Notes: generated from the letters alone by a model not told the origin. A DNA stretch of 31,205 nt from Byssochlamys sp. IMV 00236 (GCA_001931875.2 MSJH02000711.1:1-31205); one strand, 5' to 3'. Shown: positions 9,158-20,167, counted from the first letter of the stretch. Numbers and translations: made by a program.

Positions 9158-11877
9158 TTACATGAAGTACATCACCTTGGTGAGCTCAGGTTTGACAACA
9201 GCGAAGGAAGCAAGTTGAGCTTCAGAGTCTTGTGATTCAGAGGTAGCTTCAGTGTCAGACCAGTTTTCGTTACGTCTGTGGAAGCGAGCACGAGCGGCAA
9301 CCAAGTCAGCATAGTATGCAGCTGGGACCAAAGAGACGGCACGAGTGGCACGACCATAGATGTAACACATACGGTAGGTCAATTCTTGAAGACCATCGGC
9401 AGTGAACTCGTTTTCATCATACAAGACGTGATAGTGAGTAGGACGAGAAGTACCTTGAAGACCAGCGTGAGATTGAAGATAAAAGTCAAACTCGAAGGGA
9501 TGGACAATGTCGGTGTCGATGACAGTACCAGGTTGACAGTTACCAGTACGGTCAGCATCACGTGGTTGGACAGGGAAGAATCTAGCATGATGACGCTTCT
9601 GAACGACAACGAAAGTGATCTTGGGATTGTACTTGGGGTCCAAAGAGGTACAGGCAGCACGGATGGCGGCAACTTCGGAATCCATAACTTGCTTAAATTG
9701 GCCTTCAGAGACACCATCACGGTAGAAGATCATACGTACAGGCTTTTGACCAGAAGCTTGATAGAAAGTCTTTAGCAATTCCTTAACCATGTTGGCAAGA
9801 TCAGCAATGATTTCAGTACGGTTAGCTTGGACACGGATAGCAGAAGCGTATCTGGAAGCACGAGCATCCATAGAGGCACAAAGGGCGGCAACAGATGGAC
9901 GGTTCATATCACCAGGAGCAGGATGAGTGACATCAGCACCGAAGACGATAGTGGGTACTTGAGCAATGAAAGGAATTTGTTCAGGAGGCAAGAACAAGTT
10001 CATACCACCCAACTTCACGTTGACCTTAAGACAGACATTGGCGCAGTATTGCTTCTTGGCATCAGCAATGTGCTTAGATTGGACACATTGAGTAGCAACA
10101 CCAATGACAGTGTCAGAGATTCTCTTGATTTCAGCATACAATTGGGTACCAGTGTTGGGCAAGATACAGAAGATCAACTGAGGATTAGCCTTGGCAGCGT
10201 TACCAGCCTTTAACCAGGCTTCCTTCAAGGTGCGGTCAATGTTACCGTTAGGATCAGCGTTCATGATAGGAGGTTGACGATTGACAACATTCAAACCGGT
10301 ATCAATGAAGGTACGACACAATTCACGGATGAAGTTGTTGATAGCAGGAGGGGGAACGTTACCAGCAAAGTTGACGACGGACCATGAACCAAGGTTGGCA
10401 CCTTGAGCGACCTTCTTACCACGAAGGTTCCAAGCACCGCCTGCAGGAGCAAATGTAGCTTCTTGAGAAGAAGGATGATAAGAAATCTTGGGGGTAGGCA
10501 AGACACGAGCATTAATGACAGCCATTTCAGGCTTGACAGTCAAACCGAATTGTTGCAAGTAAGGGTTATCACGGTACTTAAGAAGGTTCATGCCTTGGTT
10601 AATCTTGTTAGCACGAACATCGGGCTTTTGACAAGTGAATTTGATCATTTCGGCAGTTTGCTTTTCGTTCAACTTCTTCATGTGACGTTGACCAGGGAGA
10701 ACCTCACAGACTTCCATAGGCAAGAAAATATCCTTTCTGACAGCAACACAAGGCAAGAAGGGATAGTTAAGACGCTTGTTGTATTGCTTGGCAAAATAGT
10801 TTGCAACAGACAATTCAGCACCAGACTCATCCTTGAAGTTGGTATGATCAGCAGTGCTACGAGTAAGACCAGTGATCTTGTACTTCTTCTTTGATTCACC
10901 ACGGTGAGTGACTTGGATTCTCAAAGACTTCAAGATCTTTTCAAGCTTGGTTAACTCGCGGTCAGGGATACCACGACGAAGTTCATCCAAAGAGCGACGA
11001 CCCAAGATCTTGGCGACAACTTCAGGTAAAGGACCAGATTCATAGAAAGCGGTAGCAGAGACATCAATGTTGATCATCATTTTACCTAATAAAATAATCA
11101 TGGTTAATGCGTCATAACATATGATAAATCATTTTCTTTGTACTTACCGACGGTGGGGCGAGCGGATTGATAGTAACCTTGCCAGACTTCGGCACCGTTA
11201 GGAAGAGGACGCTTGTCAGTAGGCGTGAAGAAAGAACGGCCGACGGTAGTATAGGTCATGGAAGGAACATGACGAATAAGCACATCCATAACCATGATGG
11301 CTATTATTTTTAGCAAAATGTGATTAGTATTACGCGTTTCCTGAGAAAATATTAAAAAAAATACATTTATATATAAATATTTACCAGTTAAACAGTTGGA
11401 GGTACAAGAAGATTGACCGTTCAAGAAGAGACGAAGCTCTTCCATGTTAACTACACCAGCCTTCTTGATACGGATCTTGAAAAGACCACCAGAGCGCTTA
11501 GAACCTTGTTCTTGAAGTTCAACCTATGTAAAGAATGTGAGCAAAATGTTGTCAACCTAAAGAACTCATAATACCTCGAACTGCATAGCGTTTTCATCAC
11601 CTAAAGGAAGAGGCTTGGGAGAGAAAACGTTCTTGCGGCCATCATAAATGGTCTTGATACCCTTAAGGACACCTTTGCCATCCAAATCTTCAAAAGATTG
11701 CCAAACCTTACGATAGAGAGCAGGTGGAGCACTAGGGGGGTCAATAGTGATATCGTAGTGGTGGATGTTGCTTGTAGTGAAGTTGATAACTTCAAAAAAG
11801 TTGGTACGAACACGAATAGGCTTGCCGGTTTTGCCGCTACCAGGACGCTTTACAAGCTCTGTAAGCTGTAAAGACAT
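9158..11877 (-). CDS. ago: Argonaute, slicer-competent RNA-silencing effector
   Basis: Four exons are inferred: 11877-11575, 11523-11385, 11300-11148 and 11085-9158, giving 840 residues, normal for eukaryotic Argonautes. Order: a short N domain starting MSLQLTELVKRPGSGKTG, linker (EVWQGYYQSARPTVG), PAZ around residues 265-335 (FLPCVAVRKDIFLPMEVCEV), then MID and PIWI. All four slicer residues appear present: Asp583 (FGADVTHPAPGD), Glu623 (RTEIIADL), Asp655 (FYRDGVSEGQF) and His751 (THYHVLYDEN). It should bind small guide RNAs and cut complementary RNA, as Ago proteins do in the RNAi pathways described for Mucorales. No Dicer or RNA-dependent RNA polymerase lies in this window. Codon choice is strongly biased to C-ending and major codons, unlike all neighbours, which suggests heavy expression. 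The start codon follows directly on an A8 tract. Confidence 0.97.
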
Positions 11878-11885
11878 TTTTTTTT

Positions 11886-11923
11886 AAAAAAAAAAAAAAA
11901 TAAATAAATAAATAAATAAAAAG
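11886..11923. repeat. A15 tract followed by TAAA tandem repeat
   Basis: Plus-strand A15 is followed by about five TAAA units. Together with T8 at 11878-11885 it lies directly upstream of the Argonaute start, so in the Argonaute sense strand the leader reads ATTT repeats, T15, A8, ATG. Confidence 0.9.
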
Positions 11924-12029
11924 AAAAAGCGAACAAACAGATTTCTAGTCTCAGTAGCCTCTTACACTTCAAGTTCATATAAAGTTCGATTTTGATTGGC
12001 TCATAAACTAAGCAATGAAAATAGTTTTT

Positions 12030-15000
12030 TTATTGGATAGAGAATAGCTTGTCTGGCATTAAACGAAGGATGACACCGATGGGAATTGAACATAGACCAA
12101 TGCAGACACTAAGTAACCAGTGTGAAATACCTAGTGGCACCGTCTGAAAGGCTGCACCTCCTCGTTCTACAATGATAACCTGACCACAAACACTAATAGT
12201 AAAAATGAGTATAAAGAATTTGTTGTTTCTGATTCCCTTGAATATATTAAGCCTATTATCTATTCTACGGCAACTATAATCAAAAACAATAAGTCACCTA
12301 TTTTGTTGTTATTCATTATTATCAACTTACTTAATTTCGTTAAATATTTGACAAAATACAAATATAGTAAACACTACTGTCTGAAGTGTTGCTGGCTCAT
12401 TTTTTAGTCCAAGAATGTTTGTATATAGAAATACGAGGATAACACCAATTTGATATATTGATTGTCCTATTATCATTTTCCACATTGATATATTAATTAA
12501 AGAAGCATTCTTTGATTCGGGCGATCTTTTTAGTAGATCAGCTGAAGGGGGATCTGTCGCAAGGGCTAATGCAGCAAATGTATCCATAATTAAATTAACC
12601 CAGAGTAACTGAACTGCTGTCAGAATAGACTTTTGCTCCTGACTGCCCATAGCTGATAAAATTGTCAACATGACCGCAGTTACATTCACTGTAAGTTGAA
12701 ATTGTAAAAATTTTTTAACAGAGTCATTCACACAGCGACCCCATGAAATTGCCTTGACAATACTCGAAAAGTTGTCATCCATCAAGATGATACTTGAAGC
12801 CTCCTTGGCTACTTCTGTACCCGCAATACCCATTGAAAATCCCACATCAGCTGCCTTAAGTGCCGGTCCATCGTTTGTACCATCCCCTGTGACCGCGACA
12901 ACTTCCCCCAACTGCTTCAGATCATTCACAAGCAATCTCTTATCTTCTGGACTTGATCTAGCCAAAACACGAAGTTGAGGTAGGATAGATTGTCTTTCCT
13001 GACGTGACATTTTTCTGAAACTTGACCCATCCAGAGCAATTGAGCCATGCACGTAAATACCACACTGTCTTGCGATACTCTTGGCTGTCATCATGTTATC
13101 ACCCGTCACCATACGTACACAAACGCCAGCGCGCTGACAGGCTGCAACCGCGTCAGTCACACCTTCTCGTAATGGATCCTCAATGCCGACAATACCCAGT
13201 AATGTCAGCTGCCCTTGCTGCAACACATCCTCCAATTGTTGATCAGCTGTCCAGTGGTCCATGTCTTGATAACAGATTGCCAAGGTTCTTAAGCACCGCG
13301 TGGCATAGCTTTGAATGATTTTGATCATTCTTTTTCTATTCGCCTCTGTCATGACTCTGGTTACAATCTCTGATGTGTCTTGGTCATAGCTTGTATCATG
13401 CATAGATACAATACGACTGCATTGACTTAATAGGACCTCGGAAGCTCCCTTGACGTGCATACGATAAATGACACCCTCTTTTTGTTTCGACACACGAACC
13501 ACTGTCGCCATTGCTTTTCGTGAAGAGCTAAAAGGAAACACGACCTCAATTGGCCATCGCATACGTAAGAGCTCAAATGGTTCAGAGTCTAAATGGTCTC
13601 TTGAAAAGTTCAACAAGGCCGTTTCAGTCTTGTTTCCCACCAGCGTCTGCTGATGTGAGAACGCCGTTGAGTTTAAAGCCAGAGCTTGGTTTAAATATCG
13701 CTTGATCACCAGTGGAACCTTTGTCCCCAGTTCATGTACGCCAAACAAATCTGGCCTTGACTTTGGAGGATCCTTCAAGAAGCGAAAGGAAGAACCAAGC
13801 GTGCCGGCAACGACTGACATCTTGTTCTCTGTCAGTGTGCCTGTCTTGTCTGAACAAATTGTTGTCGCACTACCCATTGTTTCGCACGCCGCAAGGACTC
13901 GTACGAGGTTGTTATCTTTCAGCATACGTTGTGTAGCAAAAGCCAAAGCTGAAACACGTTAAATGAGGTTTGATCATTTTTTCTTTGGTTTTTTACCTAA
14001 AGTCACTGCTAAGGGTAACCCTTCTGGAACAGCAACGACGATCACTGTGACAGTGGTGATGAGAATAGCCATGATATGAGCAACCACGTCCGAAGGCACA
14101 GTAGACAATGAACCTGTAGCATATCCAATAACACAACGCACAATCAGCATCGTAAACAAAAATGCTGCCGAAGAGAGACCAAACTTGGCAATACTTGACG
14201 CCAAGATGTCGAGCTTGTCTTGTAAAGGCGTATTTTCATCCTTGGTTCGAAGTGCCATCAAGGTTCTACCATGAAAAGAATACGGCCCGACAGCAGTGAC
14301 CATATATGTGCAAAGTCCCTCCAGGATTCTAGAACCAGAGATCAGAAATGGGTCAAGAGGCCTTGCAGTATCTTCATCTTCAAAAGAGGCATGATATTCA
14401 TTCCAAGATAATTTGCGTACTGCATCTGATTCACCTGTCAAAGGTGACTCATCGCATTTCAAGTTGTGGCCTTGTATAAATACACCGTCTGCGCAAACAA
14501 TGTCTCCAGGTTCAAGTTGAAGGACGTCACCTACTTGTACATCATATACAGATAATAATACATGCTCTCCTGAACGAATAGCCTAAAAGAAAGTGTGAAT
14601 AATATACTTTTTGATATTTATTTAATATCTTACGGTCACTTGGCGATCCTCCTTTTTGGCGTTCAGATCTCGAAACTGCTTTTCTTTTTGATAATCATTA
14701 ACACTGCTCACAATGACCACCAAGGATACTGCGATAACTATAGCCACACCTTCTACCCATTTTACACCTGGAACTCGATTACCTAGCGCATCATATTCGA
14801 CTATTGTCAAATCTTCATAGATGCCCACAGTAAGTGAAATGACAGCTGAAGCTGTCAAAAGTAACTACGGACAACAGTTGAGATGACTGCACAACACAGG
14901 TACTTTTTTTTTTTTTTTTTTTTTTACCAATGTTTTGTCTTGATAAGCTTCCCACATGATCTTTAACAAACTGACTGGCTCCAACTCTGGTAATCGGTTA

Positions 15001-15332
15001 GGGCCAAATACATTTAACCTTTGAACAAAATATTCTTCTTTATCATTATAAAGCAGCTTGTCTGGTGGCATATAATATTCATCTTTTGTAGGTGGTTGCT
15101 TTAGATCGTGTAAGCGTATATAGCATAAATTCTCTTCACGCCAGTCCAATCCAGTGTTTGTATTCGAATGTAATCCTCTTGCGAGGCCATCGACGCCTCC
15201 AATGGATTCTAAAATATCGAGTCGTTTATGATATACAATTGAATAGAGTTGTTCAGGTGAAAATGCAAACGGATTAGATGGGTCCAAGTGCTGCTGTGTC
15301 AATTCGACAAGGGTTTCTTCGGGTGCTGTCAT
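12030..15332 (-). CDS. PMC1: P-type Ca2+-ATPase, PMCA class
   Basis: Five exons are inferred: 15332-14928, 14864-14634, 14582-13997, 13948-12331 and 12273-12030, giving 1027 residues. Motifs in order: NVFGPNRLPE cation-ATPase N-terminus; actuator loop DESPLTGESD; the M4 proline motif PEGLPLAVTL; phosphorylation site CSDKTGTLT (Asp441); KGASE; MVTGDN; the hinge TGDGTNDGPALKAADVG; M5-M10 with NLIMDTFAALALATDPP, typical of PMCA/ACA pumps. It moves Ca2+ out of the cytosol across the vacuolar or plasma membrane using ATP. The protein ends about 15 residues after the last membrane span (LMPDKLFSIQ), so it lacks the long C-terminal calmodulin-binding tail of animal PMCAs. The N-terminal extension of about 135 residues (exon 1) could hold regulation instead. 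An upstream in-frame ATG at 15401 would add a hydrophobic stretch; I prefer MTAPEE at 15332. Confidence 0.95.
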
Positions 15333-15887
15333 TATTTGTAGGTATAGGAAAAGACTTGCTAAAAAAAAGAAAAAGAGAGAAGGGGAGGGATAGTGGGACA
15401 TATAGTCTATGGATATTAAAAAAGCAAATTAAGGAGATATATCAAGGAGTGAGTTTCAGTTTGCAGAAAAGACAGAAAAAAGACAAATGAAAACGGGAGA
15501 TGCTTTTAAGGAGGGCAGAACTCTGTTCGTAGTATATAAAAACAAGGCATTAAAATGAAAAAGAACTAAAGAGAGAAAGAGCAAAGATGCATTACAGTCG
15601 CTTGATAAATGATTATTTGTAGTATATACCTATAGTCTGTTGTTATTATTTCCTAAAAGAATAATTTGTTCTCGTCCCACACTACGAATTATTAATTACT
15701 GCAAGTTATTCAAAATATAAGCATATCGCTTATCCTTTGGACACACGCCGTTTGAGCCTTTGTTCAAGCAAACAGCTTATTGTAAAGTACAATAACCGTT
15801 TATTTTTGTTAAATATGCACAAGTAGAATCAAATAAGTATATGGTGCAATTGATGATACAAAATCTGTAAAATGCTGCAAGTAAAAA

Positions 15888-15980
15888 TACGCCTACTACA
15901 AGTTGAATGCTTCTTTTCAACCGGTTAGCATCTTGAATACATTATTGAAAAGCGTTGAACCTAAATTTACGCCTACTGCA
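15888..15980. repeat. Direct repeats flanking an imperfect hairpin
   Basis: TACGCCTACTACA at 15888-15900 recurs with one mismatch at 15968-15980. Between them, GTTGAATGC...TTTTCAA (15902-15920) pairs imperfectly with TTGAAAAGCGTTGAAC (15945-15960). Direct repeats around an inverted repeat resemble a very short non-autonomous element, but the arms are imperfect and inset from the repeats. Confidence 0.45.
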
Positions 15981-16013
15981 TATAGCAGAGATATAAGCCC
16001 TAGTTAGTCCTTT

Positions 16014-16014
<1 letters not shown>

Positions 16015-16048
<34 letters not shown>
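16015..16048. repeat. T34 homopolymer
   Basis: An uninterrupted run of T, downstream of the minus-strand 91-residue frame. Its exact length is uncertain in any assembly. Confidence 0.9.
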
Positions 16049-16185
16049 CACTCATGCCAAATTAAATTCAATCCTACGTGTTTCGTAAAGAGCGTAAACA
16101 CAAACACTTGATAAATATAAAGGACAATCGTTTAGTCCATATCATTCTTTTTTCTCTTTTTTTATTCAAAATATATACATATAAG

Positions 16186-16461
16186 TTAAATGAACATTGC
16201 TGGATGAATAATTTCCGTTTGGTTTGACCTTTGCTCTAATTCAGCAGTCTTGTGAGAAAGAATCAAGTATTCCAATTTAATTTGTTGAGCTCGACGACGA
16301 ATACTTTCAAGATGATGCCGACGTTCAGCCGCATCATTTTTGTGCATAATTTTCTTCATGTCCAAATGACTGCCTTTATGCATAAATAGACGTTTAATCG
16401 ACCAGAATAAATTGTGTTTAGCAGAAGGCATGGAAGGTGTTTGAATGTGAACAGTTGGCAT
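16186..16461 (-). CDS. Small hypothetical protein, 91 residues
   Basis: A single frame starts MPTVHIQTPSMPSAKHNL and ends EIIHPAMFI. A basic N-terminal half (FWSIKRLFMHKGSHLDMKK) is followed by a highly charged helix (residues about 45-80, AERRHHLESIRRRAQQIKLE) that could form a coiled coil. There is no signal peptide or membrane span. I do not recognise a family. Reasons to think it real: normal-looking composition, an amphipathic helix, an ATG at the start of the coherent sequence and an AT-rich 3' flank. Reasons for doubt: short length, no intron and isolation in low-complexity DNA. It may be a lineage-restricted gene. Confidence 0.45.
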   Translation of the reverse strand: MPTVHIQTPSMPSAKHNLFWSIKRLFMHKGSHLDMKKIMHKNDAAERRHHLESIRRRAQQIKLEYLILSHKTAELEQRSNQTEIIHPAMFI

Positions 16462-16953
16462 ATTTCAAAGCAAAAAGGATAAAAGCAAAATTGTAAATAA
16501 CAGGATCCAATTAAATTGTCACAAGGAATTTTACAGCAATCAAACCAGAACATATAAAAAAAAATCAGCGACGCATTTTTTATAAAGAGAGTATTAGAGA
16601 CAATTTCCATTTTTAAGCAACCTTGCACCCATAGTTTTATTGTTTATCATTTCTCAAACATAAAGTTGCTTGAATGAAACTGAATTAAAAGACATAAAAA
16701 AAAATCACAGACAAAATTCATGCAACCACCTCCTCTGTTTCGAGTGCATATGAAATAGTCTCGGTAACCAAGGATATGGTCACATAAAGGGTATCTATGG
16801 AAATATTAAATCTTGTGAGAAATGGATTACGCGTCTAGGGTGACCGTGTCTTTTGAAAACCGAGATAAAAGTAGTAATTGTTGTCCTCTGCTTGATTTTT
16901 TGTCTCTCTATTTCTTTTTTCTTTTTTTTTTTTTCCTTCTTTATAAAACCAAA
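16462..16953. other. Divergent spacer before PI31 gene
   Basis: No gene is supported. The segment next to PI31 is a long pyrimidine tract (about 16890-16940) leading into TTATAAAACC directly before the start codon. An ACGCGT hexamer lies at 16829-16834, but such hexamers occur several times in this window. Confidence 0.5.
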
Positions 16954-18189
16954 ATGAGCGCTTCAGATCCACTTGATCCTTCGGCTGTTCTTCAACTTAC
17001 TTCGCAAATAATCACTCGACTTGAATTACCTTATGACGCATTAGCAGCTGCTATGCATGCGATTATGCTTAGTGTTGGTTTTAGATTTGCAGGACTAGGT
17101 GATGATGCCAGACAAGGTATATTTCTTTTTCTTTCATGATCGCAATTGAATGAGCTAAACCCCCCTTTTTTTAGAGGGCGATGGTACGCAAAGAAACCTA
17201 CCAGCAGAATGGAACCAGCATGGTCCACACTATTACCATTTTAGATACAGTCATCCACAGTCTAGTTTAACGTTTGTGATCAAGGTGGTGCGAATGGGCG
17301 ATAAGTGTGTTATCCTTGGCATTGGCATTGGTGTACGTCTCTCTTTTTGAAATATAAAGCATACTTATGCAATACTGATTGTGTGTTTTAGGATAACAAA
17401 ACAGTTGTCTTGGATATTGCCACTGATGATTACACCTCAGCCTCATTCTTCCCCAATGATCTTTCAAATGATCCACTCGTACATGGATTTATCTCGAGCA
17501 ATCGCTTTCATGACTTTATCAAGACTGTCAAATTAAATATCATACAACGTCTGATACCTGGACTGAATAAACTAGGATATGATGACAGTACAACAACAAC
17601 AACAACCACAACGTCTTCCTCGGGAACAACTCCATCAGGAAACCAACCTCGTCAACCTCCATTCATGGTGCCTCCACCAATGCCTACTGATCCATATAGT
17701 GTAGGAGGGGACGATCTAAATCCATTTGGAGATAGACTACGCTTACCTGGGTAATACAATCATTCACTACAAATAGAGAAAGAGAGAAAGAGAAAGGGTT
17801 CTAAATTATTATTCATAGATCCCGAGGAACTGGAGGAGGCATGTATGTAGGACCTAACCATCCGATCTTCGGAGGCAGATTTGATGATCCACCTATTGGC
17901 GGCGGACCAGAAAATTTACCAAGGTATTTAAACAAAATTTATACAGATCCCGTGGAATAAATGGCCCTAAACGTAATATACACATTTTAGAGGTGCTGTG
18001 CCACCTGGTGCTCGATTTGACCCAATAACACCACCTGGACCAAGATTTAATCCAAGGAACTTTAGGGCACCAAGAAGTGGTGAACCAGATAATGATGAGC
18101 TTCTTCCACCTGTAAGTGATTGAATTATAAATGATTGATCTGCTCTGCTTATAATGTTTGCTTAGGACTATGACCGTATGTTTGGCTAA
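16954..18189 (+). CDS. PSMF1: PI31-type proteasome regulator
   Basis: Six exons are inferred: 16954-17116, 17175-17332, 17392-17750, 17819-17923, 17991-18111 and 18166-18189, giving 309 residues. The first about 190 residues match the PI31 FP domain layout (DPLDPSAVLQLTSQIITRLE; AEWNQHGPHYYHFRYSHPQS; ISSNRFHDFIKTV). A Thr/Ser linker leads to a Gly/Pro-rich tail with the repeated pattern ...PNHPIFGGRFDDPP and PPGARFDP. The protein ends DYDRMFG, equivalent to the C-terminal HbYX-like motif of PI31 (PSMF1; Fub1 in yeast) that inserts into 20S proteasome pockets. Family members modulate 20S activity and promote proteasome assembly or transport; which applies here is unknown. In exon 2 the GTACGT donor is chosen over one two bases upstream because it keeps phase. 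The last exon codes only for the final seven residues. Confidence 0.93.
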
Positions 18190-18232
18190 GATCCTCATCT
18201 TTATGATATTCATGTTTATGTAACCAAAAAAA

Positions 18233-18252
18233 AATAAATGTAATCATTTATT
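18233..18252. terminator. Palindromic 3'-end polyadenylation signal
   Basis: AATAAATG and CATTTATT form a perfect 8-base inverted repeat with a 4-base loop, 44 bases past the PI31 stop codon. AATAAA is thereby present on both strands. It probably serves PI31 mRNA 3'-end formation. Confidence 0.45.
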
Positions 18253-18375
18253 GTAAAATACATTTTGTAATTCAAACTATGATCTAAATATAATATGGTT
18301 ATTACGTGGTGCGAAGAGGGTATGCCACACATCCTAACGGGGTAATCTTTGGATTTAAAAAACCGCCCTTCCATC

Positions 18376-18388
18376 TATATATAAAAGG
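18376..18388 (+). promoter_or_regulatory. TATA box of CofD-like gene
   Basis: TATATATAAAAGG is a near-consensus TATA element 55 bases before the start codon at 18443, followed by a pyrimidine-rich stretch where transcription probably begins. Confidence 0.6.
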
Positions 18389-18442
18389 ATTATCTCTTCA
18401 TTTCCCCTTTTCGTTATTTTCATTCTTTAAATATATATCATT

Positions 18443-20157
18443 ATGGATCCTTCCTTTATCGTCTTCTCAGGTGGTTCTGCTTGCAACTTTATTAGTAAGT
18501 AGAAGAACAGCCTTGACGGTGTCAAACAAACAAGACTCATTGTAATGTAGCAAGTACATTCCAGACCATTACTCCAAGTGTATGCTATGTTCTAGGTGTA
18601 TCTGACAATGGTGGCTCTACAGTAATAATTATATACAAACTGATTCATTACCCCTCCTTATCTTCTCATCTCTAGAGTGAACTATTAAGAGTCTTGGGTG
18701 GGCCCAGTATTGGCGATTTGAGATCTCGACTGACGAGATTGATCAGCATTGATGGTCTTGATGCAGAAGAACAAGCAGCCATAAAAGAATTACTCAGTTA
18801 TCGTCTAGACTCTATAGGTGATGATAATGCCATACGTGATGATTGGTCTGCCATTGTCGAAGGCAGACACAGGTACAAGATAGAATAAGGAAAAGAAAAA
18901 GCGACGCTAAGACACTAGGATTTTATTTTCAGATTGTGGGACAAGATTTCGATTGAAAAAAAGGAAACCATTCGAGGCTTTTTGGTGTCGTTTAACTGTG
19001 AGATATTAAAACGAGCGCATAAGCATTTTAACTTTCGTAACGGATCCATTGGAAACTTTTTCTTGACGGGTGCTCGGTTGTTTTTTGGTTCCTTGGAAGC
19101 AGCCATCTTCTTGTTCTCGTCTATCACTGCTATTCGTCAACCTACCTGTGTCGTGCCTGTGATCAATACGAATCACACAGCGGCCATTGCTGCTTTATTA
19201 GAAGATGGCCATATATTAAGAGGACAATGTGAAATCAGTCACCCTGGATATCGTCAATCGAGAAATAAGACCATGAACCCGATTGATGCCTTTTCAAAAC
19301 TGGCCTTGCCTAGCTCGCCTATTGTTGGTAATGATGAAGAAGATGAGATCAATGGTAATCTTATATTCAGCAAATCCACCGAGGAACAACTGTCTGCACC
19401 TATTTCAAGAATATACTACATGAACGAGTACGGTCAAGAGATCTATCCACTACCTAATCCCAAGGTACTCGATCACCTCAACACACGTACTGAACTCGTT
19501 TATTCGATTGGCTCCCTCTACACATCCATCTTACCATGCCTCATCTTGCGCAAGATCGGACATGCGATTGCAAACTCTCCTTCCTTAAAACACAAGATCT
19601 TGATACTGAACGGTACTACTGATCGAGAGACGGATGGTTACACTGCACTTGATTTCATTGGCACCATCACCAATGCGTTGAATGAAAGCCAGTTAATTGA
19701 TGCTCGACGCGCATTTTACGATTCACACACAGAAGAAGATTCCACATTTTATTCCAGACCTGTTAATTATGGTTTTAGACAATGGCCACCTCTCTATAGA
19801 TTACGCACATCCTGTGGGCTACAAGAAGGATACACAGGTGCAAACAGTCCTCGTGAGCGTTCGACAGGAGCGTCTACGCCATTCCCTCCTGAACTCGTGC
19901 CTAATGAGCCACCGTCAAGGTACATTACGCATTTAATTTATCTTTCTAATTCACGTAAGTCTTTATTTCTTTTTTCTATCTTGTTGATATCTCATATATA
20001 TTTTTTAGAGGTACCTGTCGATCGAGAAGCAATCGGATCTCTAGGTATACAGTGTGTAGTTGCAGATCCAGATCCAAATTCAGAAGAACCAAGATATCAT
20101 CCTGGACTCTTGCAAAAAGTATTGTCAGAGATATTGTTTAAAGACAAACAGCCTTAA
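18443..20157 (+). CDS. CofD/YvcK-like (UPF0052) family protein
   Basis: Five exons are inferred: 18443-18494, 18551-18621, 18676-18872, 18933-19954 and 20009-20157, giving 496 residues. The N-terminus (MDPSFIVFSGGSACNFI) is the glycine-rich nucleotide-binding start of the family. Next come VLGVSDNGGSTSELLRVLGG and PSIGDLRSRLTRL, matching the conserved DDGGSSG..R and GD.R blocks. NGSIGNFFLTGARL, YGQEIYPLPNPKVL and LYTSILPCLILRKIG fit the rest of the Rossmann-like domain. Bacterial relatives are YvcK/gluconeogenesis factors and archaeal CofD, a phospholactate transferase; the yeast relative is YNL011C, of unknown function. The substrate cannot be predicted. The family's first aspartate appears as DNGG rather than DDGG, as seems usual for the fungal branch. 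A Ser/Pro-rich insertion lies near residue 415. Confidence 0.9.
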
Positions 20158-20167
20158 AATTTTCTAA

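Larger units (their letters stand above)
15333..16185. other. Gene-poor spacer with repeats and hairpin
   Basis: The part next to the Ca2+-ATPase is its upstream region, purine-rich on the plus strand. No coding exon is visible further on. It contains 13-base direct repeats around an imperfect inverted repeat (15888-15980) and a T34 homopolymer (16015-16048). Confidence 0.6.

Noticed and set aside
9278..10894. Long plus-strand frames opposite Argonaute (up to 165 residues)
   Set aside because: They are antisense shadows created by the strong codon bias of the Argonaute exon; composition is Thr/Ser/Val-rich and resembles no protein family.
15333..15401. Upstream start ATG 15401 for the Ca2+-ATPase
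   Set aside because: The added segment is a low-complexity hydrophobic run from a purine-rich leader; MTAPEE at 15332 gives a normal soluble N-terminus.
16829..16834. ACGCGT (Mlu1 cell-cycle box) before the PI31 gene
   Set aside because: The hexamer also occurs in a relic, an intron and a coding region of this window, so it carries no weight.
17947..17972. Possible extra PI31 exon starting ATCCCGTGGAATAAATGG, similar to the start of exon 4
   Set aside because: It would leave a 23-nt intron before it, too short for GT-AG splicing, and needs a shifted acceptor after it. The simple 67-nt intron keeps frame.
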